A stretch of DNA of 64,000 nucleotides from Ifrita kowaldi (taxonomy: Eukaryota; Chordata; Aves; Passeriformes; Cinclosomatidae), in NCBI GenBank assembly GCA_013398055.1, contig VZRS01008262.1, positions 174,242 to 238,241 on the forward strand. The letters run 5' to 3'. Below are positions 22,401 to 35,479 of the stretch, piece after piece. Numbering within the stretch: position 1 is the stretch's first letter; the number at the start of each line of letters is the position of its first letter. A program made the position numbers and the translations under genes. Under the pieces are notes generated by a model that was not told where the DNA came from, did not search any database, and worked only from the letters and a program-made list of their open reading frames with translations.

Positions 22401-25302
22401 TGCCTCCTTGCATGCTCTGTTCCAAGGTGTGTTCTACTCTAAGGCATAAAAGAAGCCAAGCTCACTTGGCACCCATGGCTGAGAGATGTCTTGGAAAAAC
22501 TCCTACTGAGTGTTACAAACACTGGCCCCTACACAGATACAGCCTGGTTTTTTTGTTGTGTTTGTACAATGTGTATCAAAATGCTGACCTTTTCCTTCAC
22601 CAGGGCTTCTCAGCACAAACAATAAATAGCATTATTTAGAAGAAAAAGAACCCACTTCCATACCTCTGCAGAAATCGTAACTAAGCGTTGCTTTTACCAC
22701 ATGGCTTCCTTTTCCTGTGACTGCTCATCATGGCCCAGGTGGCAGTGACACTTGGCACACATGTAGAAGGAGAGGAGTGCTTGCTTGGGTCAGCCCAGCT
22801 ACCCTCAGAGGGATAGCTCTCTGGCTGGGACACAGGGGCAGGCTGGCTGGCCTTACCTGAAAAGTAAGGTGATAAAGTAGCCTGGGTGCATGTGCTAGAA
22901 GGCATGGGGATGAAGGCAAGAGAGGTTCTGTGACTACTTGCAGTCTTTATCCATTCAAGTAAAATTTGTATTTAGGTCTAGAGAAATTTTATCTAAGTGA
23001 AGCCAACCAAGATGTCAGAAGCAGACCTTATCAGGAGGCCTGAGTGAGATGTGAGTGAAATGATTACTTATGGACAAATCACCAACCATTAGCGAGGAAA
23101 GAAAAAAGATTTTCATATGTTTCACCCAGCCTTTCCATTTTTAAGCCTTTGCCGTTTGGCTTCATATCCAATGTGTGGAGATTTCCTTGATGTGACAGTC
23201 ACCTGCAGTGTGGGTGGATAGCTCGTTCCCACTCCCCTCTGCAGGCTTCTAATCTCAGCAATGACTCCAGGTGATGATGGCAGGATCAGAAAATGGGGAA
23301 GAGTTAAGTGGATGGAGCTAATTTCGGCTTGACAGATTCTAGGTACTCTCATTACATAGGATACACTTTAGTGGGCTTATTTGGATCACCTGTACATTTG
23401 ACTGTGAGACTCGCCTGCTACCCTAACTGCATAGCAATATTGGAGACATCTTCAACCAAGCTCTGTTGTACCAGTATCAGAGAGAAGCAATTTAAATCTA
23501 TTTACCTACATTTCTATACTAAAAAGGCAAATTATGCAGGGCAGAGGTCTGGAGTAACACAGTTAAACCCATTCTGACACTTGACATAGAACCTAGGTCC
23601 AGATTTTCCTGCATTGCACAACATACTGTCAGCATATCAGGGAAAATGTTTGGAGTAGAGGAAGAATTTCAGCCCTGGAACATCTCTCTTTCACAAATTC
23701 TCTTTCGTAAGTACCTGTCAAGAATCTGGGGATACTTTCCTGGAAGAGTCATGCACACGTCAACAGCGTCCAAGATCACCTGTTAAGAGAAGGATTAACA
23801 AGAAAACAAAAATCTGATGCTGTGAAGCATATTCTGGGGAGTGGACAGAGGGTGGCCTATTTGTCATTACTCTGCACCTCCTGCTCATCTGCACAGCTGC
23901 CAACCCCAGGGCTGTTGGCAGCGGCTGGAACGGTGCTACAGTGATGGGCTCTTGCAGTAGTTGAGCATAAGAGCAGCCTGGTCAAATGGATCCTTGGATC
24001 AAGCATAGCAAATAGTAACTATTTTCTTTCAACTGCTCTCAAAATGCTCATTTACTTCCATTTAGTTTTTGTGTTTTCCCAAAGGGATGGCATTTTTACT
24101 CATACCTGCTGCACAAAGAAAATGTCAGTACTTAGTGCATTGTTTCCATTTTTATGATATGATAGAGGTGAAGGTAGAAGCTAATTAACAACACTGTTTC
24201 CAAGAAGAAAAAGAGCTTGTCTATGATGTTAGTGCTTTGTATTAACCAGGACGAAGCCAAAGCCTTGGTTCAACATTTCCACTTTATAGATAATATCAGA
24301 TATACTTCTCCACCCCCACCAGCTCACATATTCATTACCCAAATTGCCTATCCTCAAAGTGATAATATAGTGTGGTACAACATGCCCCGACAGGACACAA
24401 ATTGACTCTGTGCCTAGATACTATACAGACAGTGTAAAGCAAATATCTCACTCTATTATCTGTTGTCTCTATGAATCAACAGATTACATGGTTCACTGGG
24501 TAGCTGAATAACTTTTACACAGTTTGCTCATATCTATTTACACATATTCTACAAAAAATACATTAACACCAAAGGACAAATGTAAAAAAAGTATACCTGC
24601 AGAATCCAGATAAATTACACATGTGAAGAAACACAATAAACAGCAGTGCTTAAATTTCATGTACAATATCTGTAGATATGAAAGGAGACTCTTCTCTTGT
24701 GATAGAAACTGGAGTCCTGTGGAAGGCCCTAAAAACCTTAAGAGGAAACGTTAATTTGTGACAATTCATTTGTTTGTAAGATTATGCACCACATTTTAAA
24801 GAGTTCTTAGTGTTCCTAAGAACAGGAACAGGGCTGTAACCAGAGAGGGTTCTTCACTGATGATCTCCATGGAGGTGCACCTCCACCCACTTCTAAGCTG
24901 TGACCTTTCAGAGCTCCACAGCTCCTGTGTTCACTGTTGTTCCTGGTCACTGATTTGTAGAACATGCCATTTTTTGGAGGAGGAGGCAGTGTGCCATGTC
25001 CTCCCTTTTTGTACCTTGTGTGACAATGTAGCGAGCAAAGCAGTTTGCCCATGTCACTGTAGAAAGGAACAGAGCTTTAGCAGCTGGCTGCCCCAGGATC
25101 TACACATGGCTCTCAAACCTCATGTGGATACCATGCTCCCTGGATCACTTGTCTTGGTTTGTAGCTCCTTCCAATGTCACACTCAAGAAACAAAAGTGAA
25201 GATTGTGCAGGGAAAGTACAAAATGTCTATGCCTTGTAGTGCTGCACCTTACAAACCCCAGAAGGTTCAAATTCTCTGCTATACACATATATACATGCTT
25301 TT
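22401..25302. other. Intergenic DNA, nothing recognised
   Basis: No gene or element recognised. The longest frame of the whole window, 199 codons on the plus strand at 24860-25459, starts here and runs through the downstream microsatellite. It is Cys/His/Ser-rich, has no domain, and a large part of it is a translation of the TA/TG repeat, so I do not call it. Confidence 0.55.
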
Positions 25303-25303
25303 T

Positions 25304-25348
<45 letters not shown>

Positions 25349-25364
25349 ATACACACACACACAC
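25303..25364. repeat. Compound (AT)n-(GT)n-(AC)n microsatellite
   Basis: An AT run (about 25304-25319) is followed by 13 GT units (25319-25344), a short ATGTAT link, then an AC run ending at 25364. The GT and AC parts are reverse complements around the link, so one strand could fold into a hairpin of up to about 7 repeat units per arm. Confidence 0.95.
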
Positions 25365-25729
25365 TCCAAGTTACATTAAAAGCTATTCTTTCTTTTCTGC
25401 TTCTCTCTTGCCCACAGCCAACTCTTCCCTCCCAGGTACCTTTTAAACCTATTCCCTGATCAGGTCAGAACTCCACCTTTACCCTCTCTCACTCTACAGA
25501 GTAATTCTTCCAGGCAGTCACTGGTTTGTCCTCAGACAGTGGCACTAGCAGCTACTACATTTGGCTCCTGCCCTATTGCCTGTCTCCTGTGTCCCTGATA
25601 CACCTTTTCCCAGGAGTGGAAGCAGCTCTCTTCAGCAGAGACACAGGCAGTGAGAACTTTGGTCCACCTAGACATCAATTGTTCCTTTCCTTTTTTAAAA
25701 GCTTAGTTTTCCTTTAATTTCTGGGCCAA
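25365..25729. other. Intergenic DNA, nothing recognised
   Basis: Pyrimidine-rich, C-rich segment of about 360 bp with no recognised gene or repeat family. Confidence 0.5.
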
Positions 25730-26110
25730 TTATTTCAAATTTAATACTATAATGAAGCAAAATAGTTTAACAGTGTATTGTACCATGTGGAAATTAAGCT
25801 GTAGTATCACAAACTTGCAGCTATTCATCCAATTATATTCAACAGAATGGCAACAGTAATTTATTTTAAGATTAAAACTAAAAAGAGGAATGCATTTAAC
25901 TAAATTTAGCAGCATGCAGTACCTGTTTTCAGGTATGAAATAAACAGTTTTGAAAGGAAGACTTTTCAGTGCTAATTAAGTGACAAATGAATAGTCAAAA
26001 CCTGCTGCATACTGGATTTTTAAAAGAGCTCAGGTTTAACGGGATTTTTGGTGCTCTGAATTGGTTAATAATATTTAATCTGAAAAGAAAGATTTGTTAA
26101 AACTGGTAGA
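25730..26110. promoter_or_regulatory. Candidate conserved noncoding element
   Basis: AT-rich, repeat-free block with many homeodomain-type cores (TAAT, ATTA) and no open frame above 61 codons. It begins where the pyrimidine-rich segment ends. Conservation is inferred from texture only. Confidence 0.3.
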
Positions 26111-26534
26111 CTCTCCTTTGTAAACTATGTCTGCTACTTTGTGCAACAAATTCTACATGCTTTTGGTAATAGAAGATGCTGTTGCAACAGCCTTTTGTGC
26201 ATCCTGATTGAAAATTCAGCTACATAACCCTCACTGAACTGTTTATCTTATGTACTTATTTAACTAACATTCAAACTGACAAGTCTCCTATTTCTGGGCT
26301 TTCTTTTTATACTTTAATGTATGCCTTATCAGATGAAGCTCAGATACTACCAAACTTTGCATGTTTTTGATTTTGCACATAAACTGAAGGGCAGAATTCC
26401 AGTCTATGTCCTCAGTCATTCAATTTTTCAAGATCTTTGAACAAGACTTCAAACCCTGAAAAAATACAACCCAAACACAGACTTGCTTCTCTGTCTGTAC
26501 AAATACGTGAAAGAAACTGGTATGTCAAGTTTCA

Positions 26535-26730
26535 ATGTAGGCAAGCCTAATTGAAGCTTTAACTACATTCGAAACAAGAGGCAGGCAGCACCTCCAAACT
26601 GCTTTATTCAAGGGCAGGAAGACATTCAGGAATAGAGCTACTCGAATTATTCATTACAAATAAATTATCCAATTAATTTAGGCAATTTTTCTTATCATTA
26701 ATAATTCACAAACTGCTCCTGATAGTGGTG
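26535..26730. promoter_or_regulatory. Candidate conserved noncoding element
   Basis: Dense homeodomain-type cores at 26646-26710, including CCAATTAATTTAGG and ATCATTAATAATTC segments, with a CpG at 26644. No frame. One of the tighter enhancer-like blocks in the window. Confidence 0.4.
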
Positions 26731-26884
26731 GATGTGTGCATCAGCTCTGATCCTGACAACACTTAGACACACATTTAGCTTTTCATATTCCCCATAATCC
26801 CATTGAACTCCATCAGTTTTCTCAGTGAGCTGCAGGTGAGCCTATGGAGAGTCAGTGAACAGCTTGCTTCCCTGGGTATTTTTT

Positions 26885-27330
26885 TAAGGAACAATCAATT
26901 GCTTGAGTCATGCAATATTGTGTCTGCACCTAATGAATGACAGCTCTCCAAGAGAAAACTGTATGCTGAGTAGCAAATGATTCATGTTAAAGTCCTTTTT
27001 GGGTTTTTTTCACACAAAGAGGTTTTATTTGAATAAAGCAGCAATTTCACAAACATTTGTGTGAACAAATCCAAGTACTGATGCGAATACTCATAATGGT
27101 GAATAAAGCAGGATATACTCTGTATAAATACAGACCATGGGAATGAAGGGTTCTGAATGCTATTTGGCTATAGTACCTTTTGAAGAATAATGTTCCAAAG
27201 AAAAAAGGTGGTAGTACAAATGCCATGCATTGGAAAGCACTGTGGACTGCATTTTTTAAAATTATAGCCCTTATAGGAAGCGAGTCGTGTAATTTAGCTT
27301 CCTGGCCTATATGTATGTTTTAAATGTTGC
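26885..27330. promoter_or_regulatory. Candidate conserved noncoding element
   Basis: Contains an AACAATCAATTGC segment, CCTAATGAATGACAGC (TGACAG at 26939-26944), and an AAATGATTCATG segment in its left part. The right part is less distinctive, so the true extent may be only 26885-27000. Confidence 0.35.
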
Positions 27331-27680
27331 TATCCTAAATATACAACAGGTTTCTGTGCTAGCTCTGCACAGAAGCCCTTGCACATCCAAGGTACTTTAA
27401 CAGAAATATAATCTCACCTGGCTTCTTCTGTAGTGATCGAGAAAGCTGTGAGATATTTGCTGTTATGCCTATGTTCTCTCCATAATTCGTGACTCCTGTC
27501 GCCATGCACTTGTGGGAAGCTTAAATGGTTATCACTTCTAGTGCTTTAAGGGTATCTTATGTAGTACTTCTGAAAGAAGAAAATAATTATTAGCCAAATT
27601 ATAATGAGCTTTCTCATGTGCTGGTACCTGTTTATCTGTAGGTTCAGGTTTTTTGTACCTCAGTTAACACCCTTTCAAAT
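27331..27680. other. Intergenic DNA, nothing recognised
   Basis: No gene or repeat recognised. A few isolated CpG at 27437-27500, not enough for an island. Confidence 0.5.
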
Positions 27681-27865
27681 ATAGAATCATAGAACTGTTT
27701 AGGTTTGAAAAGACCTGTAAGATCTTTGAGTCCAACCATTAACCCAACACTGCCAAGTCCACCACTAAATCGTGTCCCCAAGTGCCACACCTACATGTCT
27801 TTTAAATACCTCCAGTGATAGTGACTCAGTTGTTTCCCTGGGCAGTCTGTTCCATTGCTTGACAA
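27681..27865 (-). mobile_element. CR1 LINE, 3' end fragment
   Basis: The plus strand opens with ATAGAATCATAGAA, the reverse complement of the CR1 3' terminus, followed by the reverse complement of the typical GGTTGGA...CTTTTC block and about 150 bp of CR1 3' UTR. It breaks off at the GTTCCATTGCTTGACAA segment, where the full element would continue, so it is a 5'-truncated insertion on the minus strand. Truncation at the 5' end is the normal outcome of CR1 target-primed reverse transcription. Inactive. Confidence 0.95.
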
Positions 27866-27869
27866 TAAA

Positions 27870-28210
27870 TCAAATATTGCAGCAAGTCCCCTGTAAATAA
27901 GATGTAATTAAATGTAACAATTCTCATTGATGTTTTGAACAATTATGCAAATCCAGAGCTGTGCTGACAGCGAGGTATAATGCCTTGAAAACTTTCAATT
28001 ATCTGCTGCCCACCAACTGCTGTCTCGCTCAAATCAGCATAAATTGCAGATCACTTGGGTTCTTTTTCAGGGGGACCCAGTCAAACATAATATGATCCCA
28101 GAGTCTGACACAACAAAACATGATAGCTAAAATGCAAAGGGAAGCAGGCTTATTTTTGTATCTGATATCTGACAAACAAGTTGGATACTGCAAGTATTTG
28201 ATTCAATTTT
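27870..28210. promoter_or_regulatory. Candidate conserved noncoding element directly beside a CR1 insertion
   Basis: Repeat-free block starting within a few bases of the CR1 break point. It holds a perfect octamer ATGCAAAT at 27944-27951 just after an AACAATT SOX-like site, a CpG-bearing AGCGAGG segment, TCTCGCTC near 28023, and TAAT cores. POU and SOX sites a few bases apart are typical of neural and pluripotency enhancers. Conservation not tested. Confidence 0.45.
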
Positions 28211-31200
28211 GTGTGTCAGATGGCAGTGGAGCAGACAATAAGGTGTCCACAGTATTTATGAACAGGCAAACACCACAGTTCACTGACGAGGCAAAATAAT
28301 TTTAGGTAGCACTGAACCTGTCTGCTTGCATTAGGTTGGGGCAGATTTCTAGGTTGGATAGAAAAGCTGCAATTTATTTTTTTCTTTAACAAAATGCTGA
28401 TAACCACTCTCACTGCTAGCACAGAACATAGGATAACTCTGACCACTAGGCCCTTTTGTCACCCTCTCACTGAACTGTTCTTTTAACAGAGACCCTCTCA
28501 TTTGCACTCAGCAAAATGCCAGGCTGGATTTCAATCATATTGATGCACTGTTCATGTATCATAGGAAAAAAACATTACCTCTAAGGTCTCAAGGTCTCAA
28601 GGAAGAATAACCTACTGGTGTTTCAGATTAGGTGGCTCTGGACAGTGCTGGGGAGGTAGGAGCTGATGCTCCACTGCACTCAGTTACCAGTTTCTCTAGT
28701 CTTTCGAACAAAGCACGCGTCTTTCAGTCATTGCTCCACTGAGCATCAGTTAGGAAGAAAATTAACACAATTTCTATTGAATTATTAGGAAAAGTCTTCC
28801 CACTAGAATTTTCTTGTGCCTGCAGAAGGAGCTACCACAGCCTGTGCTGTAGCAGTCACACTGCCCATAGTCCAGTTACATGTGGGCAGACATGAATGCT
28901 CCCTTCCGTCTCACAGAGGTATTTCCAGGAGGGCCAAAGGCAATAGAGCTTTACACATGAAGACCTGTGGCAAGTGTGATACTCTAGCCAATTCAGTGCT
29001 CTTACATCAGTGCAAAATCCAAATAAAAATGAGCAACAGATGCTTGCTTGACTGAGAGCAGCAGGTCTATAGGTACATTGAAATTACTTGTTCAGGGGTT
29101 AGACATTACTGGTCTTACAGTGCAAAAACTCTTAACATTCCCATTATTGTGGAGGATGAAGAATTTGGGAAACCAAATGTCACTGTCAACTGGGCAGCCA
29201 CTAATATGGTGACACAAATACATGCCACCCAAAGCCTTTGGGTTGGAGCCACAGCCTGGAAAAGGCTAAAAACACCATGTCTGCCTCAGCCTCCCTTCAG
29301 CCCTTGTGTGGAAGGAGCTGCATTGCTTGTTGATTTGCAAAGATGAGTAGTGATGCTTTCCTTGTTCAGCAAGGAAATTCTGGTCCCAGGTAGGTAAAGG
29401 CACCTTGCCCTCCATCATCCCAGGCTGCCCAGGGCACGTGAGGCAGTGGAAAGACACTGCTCCTCTGCTCTGCTAAAGAGAAGCAGCCGTGGGGAGTTCC
29501 TGGTGCCATGTCTCGCTGCAGCTGGTCCTAGCAGGGCAGAGATGCCCATCACTGCTCTGGAATCCACTCCTGCTGCCTCACTGGTGCCTTTGCTAGGGAG
29601 CTCTTTGATAGGTAGCCTGCCTTCTGCTAGACTGATATTTCAATCAGACAGAGGTTTTCCTTGGGGAGAATGGGCGGAGGAAAGAAAGGGAAAAAAAATC
29701 AACTATTCCCTCTCAGAAAGTCTCACAGTGATCCTGTGCATTATTATTTGAATCTGACCATATTCAGAAACGTATTTTTCCCCAGAATTGCCAGCTGGAG
29801 CCAAATTCTCTGCCCTGACTGCACTCAGAAATTTTCATCCTAATCCCAAACTATTCATCCCAACACTTCTGCTGCCATCAATAGATTTAAGATGTTTTTA
29901 ATGCCTTCCTTGAACTTGCCTTGTCTCCTGTCAGCCAGCCAGAAGTGGTTTTTATCAGGAATAAGATTCAAAGAGCCTGCCCTGCAGCAATCCCATCGTG
30001 CACTTCTTTGTCAGAATCCTAATGACGATTTATATATACTTAAGAGACTATCTCCAGCTGTAAAACTGAAAAGCTTCTGGGGGTCTGTACAGTTCCCTGA
30101 CCTCAGACCTATTTTTATATTTTGATCTTGGGGATAGTGCCTCCCAACACTCCGAATCCTCCAGTTATCCCTGCGGTAACAAAGTGCTAGCTTAACCAGT
30201 AGTAGCAAGACTTAAAACAGGGCACTCAGGATCAAAGTGGCTAACAAACTTGAGTATTAGCCACTGTGTCAGCCCTAGAGACAGTCACGTTAAACCAAAA
30301 CATGTATATGGCTAAGTCTCCATGCTAAAACTAAACATTGTGCTCCAGAGGACGTGCGCCTAAAGAGCCATTTTCGCTGAGGTAGGTATGAAAGCATGCT
30401 CAATTTAACATGCTAAACAGGCATCCGCCACAAAGCACAGAGGAATTACACTATTATGTTGCTTTTAGGCTCCATGGAGCTATTTTTAGGAATTTTCCAG
30501 CAGTATTTTCTTTTACTTTCATCCCAAACATTTATAGAAGAGATTTTATGTTTTTGATTCAGAAGAAATGAGGAAATATGAAAGAGTGTGAGAGCACTGA
30601 TGAGTCTGGATTAAGACAAAAACATAGCCAGGATAAGGTTCTGTCAATGAACTGACACTTCATTTTCCTTCCATTGTCTGATTACCAGAAGAGCAGTACA
30701 CTAGCAACAAGGATAATCACATGAAGGCGGGAAAACACAACTGTCAGGCTTCAAGGACAAAGCCTATTCTTACATTGCCATTCCTTAAATCCAGACATTA
30801 GAGCAAAAGGAATGAGAAAAAAGCAGCTCACTCATGGATAGCTTACTGAGGATACTGCAAAAGATTATGCTAATCTTCACTTCATTGTCCTCTGCAAAAT
30901 GTTTTCATACCATGCCTTTTATCTTTGGAAGGGATGCACAACCTCTCAACTCTGTGACAGCGAGCACTTTCTGTGTGGTTTCTGCGTAATTAACACCAGC
31001 ACTAGACCTTTTCATTTTTGCTACTCAAGCTTATGGCCTTTTAAGGGTACCCACAGGGGAGCATCCCTCACCCCTTTGCTTGCGGCCTAAGTGATAGTCT
31101 CAGCTTATCCTTAGCCACATATACCATCTGTTAATAGCAGAAGGATCAAAAACTTTTGGCTAGCCTGCATTTTTCAAAGAATGGGGGCAGGCAGCATAAA

Positions 31201-32445
31201 CAACACATTAGACAAGATTTCTAAGAGTTTTAATTCTGAGTTGGAACCTAAAGACTTGCAGTTTTATTTAAATTCCCTTTGCATTATTGTCTAGATTTTG
31301 TTCACATGCACAGTCATCTTAGGAGGTGGCTGGAATTAGATAAAAGTCTGCATTTAAGATTAAATTTATTCTAATACAGTCCAATTTTATCACAGAAGTG
31401 TGACGTGTTGGATTTTTGGTCAATCTGAACACAATAAACACTGAAGCTGCAATTTTGCCCTTCAGGAGTCATCCCACTTTTGACAGTAAAATCAGGTGCT
31501 TGAGAGTGATATTTGATACCAGTGGCAGGAGGAATTGCATCCCAATAGTGACATAGGATTTGCCTCTGAACAACACAGACCCAATCTGACACTTGCCACC
31601 AGACACTCTTCTTCCTTATTTCCAGAAACTGTGGAATACTTAAAAAGTAAAAAAAACCAAGTTATTGTGGTGTTTCAGCATTAATACTTACTTTCACCAG
31701 CTTTCCCTCATGCATATTTTATCTAATTAGGAGTGGGGTTTTCAAGGGTTTGTTTTTTCCCAGGTACATTTTTTCCCTGATCCGTTTTCCCACCGGATCT
31801 TGTCATGCTGGTGCCCTGGCCTGCAGGCACAGACACCCCATTTCTTTTGAAGGCAGAAAGAGCAAGAGCAGCACATGTTTGCAAGGCTCCCAGCCTGCTT
31901 TGCCCCTGCCCCACAGAGGCTTTGGCCCACCCATGCAATTCCCAGACCCGCTGAGGCTCCATTAAATCACTTTGTCTCCTGCCCCTTTTGACTTCGTAGG
32001 AAGGCTACCAGTTATCAAATGAACAACAAACAACAGTGATATTTTGGTGGCATGATATTACAACTGAAGCTGCCTTGGAAGTGGACTAAGCTGTAGAGAT
32101 TGAGTAGACTTCTGCATTGCCTTTCTGGGTATCATATTGGATAGATGGAGCTAATCTCCTCTATATATGTCCAGAAGCACCAGATGTGGTTATGTGGTAG
32201 GGGTGGGCTAAAAGCACAGCTTTTCTTTCCATTTCCAAGTACATTGACATATTCTCCCCTCCCTGAGAAAGACAAATGTGCCTTGAGATAGTTTGGCAAC
32301 ATGACAGATGGTAACTACCACTGTGGCTTATTATAGTGCTGCCAATGTCTCAGATGTGCATTAAACTCATACACTGACAGGAAGTCTCAAGGAAATGTTC
32401 TACATTTTTCTGCACAGGCATAATCCCTTTTCAAACAAAAACCCC
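28211..32445. other. Intergenic DNA, nothing recognised
   Basis: About 4.2 kb with no recognised gene or mobile element. A perfect short tandem of AAGGTCTC lies at 28583-28602. A frame of 101 codons (29446-29751 plus) and others here have no domain. The segment at 29799-29824 resembles the outer arm of the foldback repeat listed at 39344-39430, too short to call. Confidence 0.55.
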
Positions 32446-32473
32446 AAACAAACAAACAAACAAACAAACAAAA
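32446..32473. repeat. (AAAC)7 microsatellite
   Basis: Seven tandem AAAC units, preceded and followed by related A/C-rich sequence. Confidence 0.95.
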
Positions 32474-33239
32474 CCCCATGAAGATTTAAAACCCTAGCTG
32501 TCAGGATGTCCTACACCAAAGGGTAAATACTATAGAGAAACTTCCTGATCTGAAGTAACACCATGTTCTTAAATCTGAAGCCAGCTTGTTCCTTGCTGCA
32601 CATTAAGAACTCAAAAGCCTCACAACTGCACCCAGTTCTCCAAACAATCCGAAGTTTCTATCTACCACACAGAGAAAAAGGATGCAAAATAAGCACTTGA
32701 AAGACAGCATTTTTTAGATCTTACAGGTGGGCATAAACAGTTACATTCACATCACTTCAGCGTTCAGAACTAACAAATACAGCTTATTATTTTTTAAAAA
32801 TACCACCCTTTGAACTGTTAGGACCTTTTATGTTCTCAAGTGCTGTCAAAATCAATGCAAATTCTTTGTGGAGAGTACAGGCAGGTCATAGGATGTTTGT
32901 GCTCACCTTTCTTCTTGGGAAACCTGAGCTGGAATTCTGCATTAGGTGGCAATCCTTGTCCATACCTGAAAAATCAAACCATAATTGCCATTATATCTTC
33001 TTTTACTTAAAGAGGCTGCCAAGACAGGACCTTTAGAAACCTAGGCCTAGGCTGACAGGATAAAGCAAAAGTGAAGAAGTTTTCCAGCATCTAGTCACAC
33101 TTTGTCAGGCTCCAGCTTATTCCTATGAGCTTTCTTTTTCATAGAAACTGCCAATAACATCTCATTTACAAAGAAATTTCGGGAAAAGGAACTGCACTAA
33201 AAACTGTTACCACAGACTGAACTGCCATGAAATAATCAC
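32474..33239. other. Intergenic DNA, nothing recognised
   Basis: No gene or repeat recognised. Confidence 0.5.
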
Positions 33240-33560
33240 TGAGAAAAGTAGGAGAACAAACATTTTTTTACATTTTGAAGCTGCTGTGCAAAAAACAATT
33301 AATGATCTGAAAAATAGAATTGGAAGCCACTTTAACATTCTCTGTAACACAAGTCACTTAAGAGCTGCTATTGTTATAAAAATAATCATAATGTTCTAAA
33401 GAGATAATTCCAGAAAGGACTTTGGCTGGGGAATTCAAGCAAAATTCATATAATTTGTGGCGAAAATTGAACAACAAACTGTCCATACAGTGTACAAACT
33501 ATAAAACAAATGGGAGCAACCATATAAAATTAAAGGGCTGGAAAAGCCACATGATAAGTT
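33240..33560. promoter_or_regulatory. Weak candidate conserved noncoding element
   Basis: AT-rich, repeat-free, with AACAATTAATGATC and AAAATAATCATAATG segments (SOX/homeodomain type). Less distinctive than the other blocks; could be ordinary AT-rich DNA. Confidence 0.25.
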
Positions 33561-35479
33561 TTCACTCTTTCTTATAAAAGGGAAATATCCCAGTGTGATC
33601 TCAGTGCATGCAAAAAAATGCCACCCATCAGATAGGATCTTCTTCTCTGGTTCTTATTCAGCTCGACTGACTGACATGCAGTTACTTCTATTTCTGCACC
33701 AGTTTAAGTGAAAAGAAAACACATGTTTCTGTCTGAACACTGAAGGCCAGATTTTCAATCTGTGTAAATAAGAAAAATTTAAGATAGCCCCTGTGTCATG
33801 TGGATAATTTTAAACAATCTTAATAGGACTATTTTTTATGCAAATATAAAAATACAACATTTCTTTGTTGCCAACATTCACAGCAGGCTTACAATGCTTG
33901 TAGAGTAACAATTCTTGTAAGCTTTCTGAAACTTTGATTGAAGGCAATTTCCTTTCCTACCTTCAGTCAGAATCCAGGTACAGTGACACTCCAAACAAAA
34001 TTAAATAAGTCCGTGTTTGTAGGAGGAAAACTTTCATTAGATTCAAACCAATAAGGTCAAAACCTTTGTCCACTGCCCATAGCTCTATTGTTTTCCAGAA
34101 GTTTCAAAAATTTTCCCATGATTTAGAAAAAACAAGATAAATTTGCTAGCATCTCTTTAAATGAGCTTTTTAAAAATCCAAAACACCAGTCTCAGTAGCC
34201 AGTCTATTAAATCTTCTATTAAGTAGAGAGAAAAAGCCTCACCAGCAACTCAATTTCCTGTAATAAATGCACCAATAATCTAGTTTGAGTTTCATAAAAT
34301 TGGCAGTTCATCCAATAGTCACAGTTCCTGTAAGTGCTAAGAATCACTAGTTTCTGTCTTCAGCATTGCAATTTTGTGGAATTATATTACACAAAACCTC
34401 ATACACCTCTACAAAACAGCATTGCTGTGAAAACACCACTTACTGGCTACCTAGAGTTTTACTTGCTATAAGCTGTTTAGACCACATGAAACCTGCAATA
34501 CACTGTTAGATCTTTACAAATTTCATGAAATCTTTTTCGGATATCCAAAAAATCCTGAACTACTTGAATCTTTTGTCTCCCAGCACTGGGGACTGACCCA
34601 TAATCTCTTTCCCAGCCAGTATACCAAATCTGTAGCCAACCTTGTCACTGACTCCAACAGCTGCTTAAATTCACCAGAGGGGATAGCAGCAATCCTACTT
34701 CTAAAAGAACACCACAAGGCTTACGTTCATGATGCCTTGAGGAGACACTGAAAGGAAGGTCAAAGGTGAAGAAAAGATAAAGTGCAGTACAAGAAGATCA
34801 GTAAAGTTGAATCTTCTTGATGGAAAACTCATGTCTGCTTCTTCATGATGCAAACAACATAACTTCATTTCAAAAAGCCTCTGTTTTTTGTTGATTTTTT
34901 CCCTTCTCTTTTGCTTTGGAGTATTTTGAAGTTTATTGAAGTTTTTTTTCTTTTTTTTTTTAGGTCAGAGCTCTGTGCATCTAAAAGCCTTATTCAGTTG
35001 TTCTTGTCACGAGTACTTTGTCTTACACAGGCTGCATTACTCTTGTAAACAGAGGCAGCATCAAAGTGAAAGCAGATAGAGTCACATCAGTGGATTAAGG
35101 CCTTCTGCATGATAAAGTAGCTACCTAGGGTGGGATAAACTTAATATGTGAAAGAATGTTATTGAGGAGGAATAAAGTGCCAAAACTCTGTCATTCTCTT
35201 AGTAATGTCCTAATCTAATGCCTGACACCAAGGCCTTAGGCCAGTGTTAGTGTTAATCAATGAAATACCCATCTGTGTTCCCTGTCCTTATCGCTATTTA
35301 GAACTAGCCTAAACTCAATTATTTTCCCTTAGAGACCAAGATGGGATATTAAGTTGAGTGAAAGGGATTGTGTCTCACAAAGAAATCCCAGTGTTAAAAT
35401 GCAGAGGTGTCAACATTGCTAACTAAATTTCAGTTAAACAGAGATTAAATGCTAGTTCTTTGGACATGAAACACTGCAT
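33561..35479. other. Intergenic DNA, nothing recognised
   Basis: No gene recognised. A T-rich tract followed by TAGG at 34941-34964 looks like a splice acceptor but has no supported exon after it. The segment 33745-33770 (GGCCAGATTTTCAATCTGTG and following) resembles one arm of the foldback repeat found elsewhere in the window. Confidence 0.5.

Noticed and set aside
24860..25459. Longest open frame in the window (199 codons, plus)
   Set aside because: Runs through the AT/GT/AC microsatellite, has no domain and a Cys/His/Ser-rich chance composition.
34944..34966. Splice acceptor (long T tract then TAGG)
   Set aside because: No open or conserved-looking exon follows and no donor pairs with it; T-runs of this kind are common here.
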